This document shows positions 6,129 to 7,292 of a stretch of DNA of 7,292 nucleotides, in pieces. Source of the stretch: Planctomycetota bacterium (GTDB taxonomy: Bacteria > Planctomycetota > SZUA-567 > JAFGNG01); NCBI GenBank assembly GCA_016927125.1, contig JAFGNG010000013.1, positions 1 through 7,292 on the forward strand. Direction: 5' to 3'. The notes beneath the pieces were generated by a model that had not been told where the DNA came from, searched no databases, and worked only from the letters and a program-made list of their open reading frames with translations. How positions within the stretch are numbered: the first letter of the stretch is position 1; each line of letters starts with the position of its first letter. Both the position numbers and the translations under genes were made by a program.

Positions 6129-6239
6129 ATGAAAAGACGGTTGCGGTTTATCTTAAGTGCAACATTGGTTATAGTGTTGCAACTGTGTAAGCTACAACTT
6201 GGCCAAGCAGTTAGACAGCTTTTTGGGGTATGGTTATGA
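6129..6239 (+). CDS. Possible 36-residue hydrophobic small protein or leader peptide coupled to nadC
   Basis: An ATG at 6129 opens a 36-codon frame that ends at TGA 6237-6239, so its stop overlaps the nadC start as ATGA (6236-6239), the typical arrangement for translational coupling. The peptide begins MKRRLRFILSATLVIVLQ: a strongly basic N-end followed by a hydrophobic stretch (about 7-20), then KLQLGQAVRQLFGVWL. It looks like a short membrane peptide or signal-like leader. The Cys at 20 is preceded by LQL, not a lipobox. Against it being a gene, AAGG directly abuts the ATG with no spacing, and its codons (AGA, TTA, CTA, ATA) are unlike those of its GC-rich neighbours. No family is recognised. 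Confidence 0.3.
   Translation: MKRRLRFILSATLVIVLQLCKLQLGQAVRQLFGVWL
6158..6181. promoter_or_regulatory. Inverted repeat TGCAACA/TGTTGCA over a possible -10 box
   Basis: TGCAACA (6158-6164) and TGTTGCA (6175-6181) are exact inverted 7-mers 10 nt apart. Between them lies TATAGT (6170-6175), a 5-of-6 match to the -10 consensus, with a weak TTTATC -35 at 6147-6152 and a 17-bp spacer. This would be a second nadC promoter about 55 nt before its start, with an operator covering the -10. Alternatively, the repeat could form a 7-bp RNA stem within the small ORF. No known NAD-regulator consensus (NrtR, NiaR) was clearly matched. Confidence 0.3.
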
Positions 6240-7117
6240 AACTTGAAATCAGTATTGACCAGATGATTGATAATCTCCTGGAGATGGCGATCACCGAGGA
6301 TATCGGGCCGGGGGATATAACTTCCCAGTGCATCCTGCCAGAGGAAGAGCGCTGTATAGCTGATTTTATTACGCGCGAAGACGGCATCATGGCCGGCGGC
6401 AAGGTGGTCAAGCGGCTGTACGAGAAGATCGCCCCGAGCATCAAGCTGGAGCAGAAGATTGCCGATGGCGAACCCATCACGGCCGGCGCCATCCTCGCCA
6501 CCATCTCCGGCAGCGCGCGTGAGATCCTCGCCGGGGAACGGATTGCCCTCAATATCCTGCAGCGGATGTGCGGGATCGCAACCCTCACCCATAAATACGT
6601 CAAAGCTGTAAATGGCACCAAGGCCAAGATTGCCGACACCCGCAAGACTGTCCTCGGCTGGCGCGCTTTGGACAAGATGGCGGTCGTCATGGGCGGGGGG
6701 ATCAACCACCGCCACGGCCTCTTTGATATTTTGCTCATCAAGGACAACCATATCGCGCTCGCGATCAAGGAGTGCGAGGTCGCCTCGGCATCCTGGGCAG
6801 TACGCACCGCGCGCGCGCAGACCGATCTCCCCATCGGGGTGGAGGTGGATACCATTGACCAACTCCAGGCCGTGCTGGAGGAGGAGCCGGATATTGTGCT
6901 TCTCGACAATATGACCCCGGAGATGCTGCACAAGGTGGTTGCGCTGACCGATAAGATTTGCAAAGCAGAAAAACTCCGCCGGCCCCTGTTGGAGGCTTCC
7001 GGCGGGATTACCCTCGCCAATGTCAAGGCGATTGCCGAGAGCGGCGTGGACCGCCTCAGCGTCGGCGCCATCACGCACTCGGTGCCGGCACTGGATATTG
7101 GCCTGGATATTGAATAA
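6236..7117 (+). CDS. nadC: Nicotinate-nucleotide pyrophosphorylase (carboxylating), NadC (293 aa)
   Basis: NadC, also called quinolinate phosphoribosyltransferase, converts quinolinate and PRPP into nicotinate mononucleotide, pyrophosphate and CO2, the entry to NAD from the de novo pathway. It is a cytoplasmic enzyme. Family signatures in order are AITEDIGPGDIT (18-29), AGERIALNILQRMCGIAT (99-116), KIADTRKT (131-138), GGGINHRHGL (153-162), LIKDNHI (167-173), GVEVDT (201-206), IVLLDNM (220-226), EASGGI (253-258) and GVDRLSVGAITHS (270-282). Arg136, Lys137, His158, Arg159, Lys169, Glu203 and Asp224 fall in the conserved substrate-binding motifs. Length is normal. ATG 6236 was preferred to ATG 6230 because GGGG at 6225-6228 is 7 nt away rather than 1, and because 6236 gives an ATGA overlap with the small ORF. 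A Nudix gene follows 22 nt later. nadA and nadB are not in the window. Confidence 0.97.
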   Translation: MKLEISIDQMIDNLLEMAITEDIGPGDITSQCILPEEERCIADFITREDGIMAGGKVVKRLYEKIAPSIKLEQKIADGEPITAGAILATISGSAREILAGERIALNILQRMCGIATLTHKYVKAVNGTKAKIADTRKTVLGWRALDKMAVVMGGGINHRHGLFDILLIKDNHIALAIKECEVASASWAVRTARAQTDLPIGVEVDTIDQLQAVLEEEPDIVLLDNMTPEMLHKVVALTDKICKAEKLRRPLLEASGGITLANVKAIAESGVDRLSVGAITHSVPALDIGLDIE

Positions 7118-7127
7118 GGTTTGTTCT

Positions 7128-7133
7128 GGAGAG
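7128..7133 (+). promoter_or_regulatory. Shine-Dalgarno site GGAGAG for the Nudix gene
   Basis: GGAGAG lies 6 nt before GTG 7140 in the 22-nt gap after nadC. It supports GTG as the start; ATG 7152 in the same frame has AGGA only 2 nt before it and is less likely. Confidence 0.65.
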
Positions 7134-7139
7134 AAAACT

Positions 7140-7292
7140 GTGGGGCAGGAAATGCCGAAAGAGCTCTCGCGCCACATACTGGCCACAGGCCGGATTCTGG
7201 AACTGGCCGCGATCAAGTGGCAGGGTTCTGACGGCAGCACGCACGAGTGGGAAGCAGTCAACCGCGTTGGCGACCGCGCCGCTGTCCTGATC
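7140..7292 (+). CDS. Nudix hydrolase, ADP-ribose pyrophosphatase-like, N-terminal part
   Basis: A frame opening at GTG 7140 stays open for 51 codons to the window edge. It contains LATGRILELAAIKWQGSDG followed by HEWEAVNRVGDRAAVLI. This matches the N-terminal beta-strands of ADP-ribose pyrophosphatase-type Nudix proteins (G..L.L..I.W...DG..H.WE.V.R.GDR.AVLI). Such enzymes split ADP-ribose or other nucleoside-diphosphate sugars into two monophosphates. The Nudix box itself (GX5EX7REUXEEXGU) would lie beyond the window, so catalytic competence is not shown. The short gap to nadC and the Shine-Dalgarno site in it suggest one operon. A role in clearing ADP-ribose from NAD turnover is an inference from that context. 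Confidence 0.72.
   Translation, partial: MGQEMPKELSRHILATGRILELAAIKWQGSDGSTHEWEAVNRVGDRAAVLI

Larger units (their letters stand above)
5929..6235. other. AT-richer divergent control region between the radical SAM gene and nadC
   Basis: About 300 bases separate the divergent radical SAM and nadC starts and must hold both promoters. On the nadC side there is TATATT at 6065-6070 with a TTGCTT -35 at 6043-6048, and TATAGT at 6170-6175. There is an inverted pair GCGTT/AACGC at 5969-5984 nearer the radical SAM gene. Two TTGACC hexamers (6073-6078, 6117-6122) lack matching -10 boxes. The only possible coding element is the small ORF starting at 6129. No known RNA element was recognised. Confidence 0.55.

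Noticed and set aside
6129..6188. Lipoprotein signal in the small ORF
   Set aside because: The residues before the Cys are LQL; a lipobox needs a small residue such as Gly, Ala or Ser just before the Cys.
6107..7261. A 384-codon open frame on the minus strand covering all of nadC
   Set aside because: It lies opposite a clear nadC with every family motif. The translation has no recognisable domain, and such frames are expected opposite GC-rich codons.
1..7292. CRISPR arrays, tRNA or rRNA genes, insertion sequences, toxin-antitoxin or phage-defence genes
   Set aside because: I found no repeat-spacer pattern, no tRNA-like fold, no transposase and no defence domains. The genes belong to metabolic, repair and envelope families, with no sign of a mobile island.

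Overview
This looks like an ordinary chromosomal stretch of a moderately GC-rich bacterium. Genes are densely packed, several have clear Shine-Dalgarno sites, and there is no tRNA, rRNA, transposase, phage gene or CRISPR array. The gene set is an apparent nickel-pincer-cofactor protein tail (LarC), a family 57 glycoside hydrolase, an endonuclease III-like DNA glycosylase, a B12-binding-type radical SAM protein, a PEGA/TPR membrane-anchored protein, NadC and a Nudix hydrolase. It fits an anaerobic or facultative lineage such as Desulfobacterota or Planctomycetota-like bacteria. The taxon cannot be fixed from the sequence, and that statement is inference.

Layout: positions 1-99 hold the last 32 codons of a probable larC. 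Its stop codon lies inside a perfect TTGACA -35 box, followed by a weak -10 and a 14-bp palindrome, so a regulated promoter probably starts here. It would give a long leader (about 240 nt) to the GH57 gene (372-1835). The glycosylase gene (1857-2555) follows 21 nt later and is probably co-transcribed. It converges on the PEGA-TPR gene (2552-3997, minus), and the two stop codons share the palindrome TTAA. The radical SAM gene (4099-5928, minus) lies upstream of the PEGA gene on the same strand, with a hairpin-forming sequence right after its stop. A roughly 200-300 bp AT-richer divergent region follows. On the plus strand it carries a possible 36-residue hydrophobic small ORF whose stop overlaps the nadC start as ATGA. 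nadC (6236-7117) is followed after 22 nt by the start of a Nudix hydrolase that runs off the window, a plausible NAD synthesis/turnover pair.

Four starts were moved from the longest open frame to an internal start with a better Shine-Dalgarno site: GH57 at 372, PEGA at the GTG at 3997, radical SAM at 5928 and nadC at 6236. No convincing new multi-gene system was found. The points most worth a second look are the 96-137 promoter/operator, the small ORF coupled to nadC, the inverted repeat over a possible -10 in front of nadC, and the glycosylase with a Lys-to-Glu change and an incomplete iron-sulfur ligand set.
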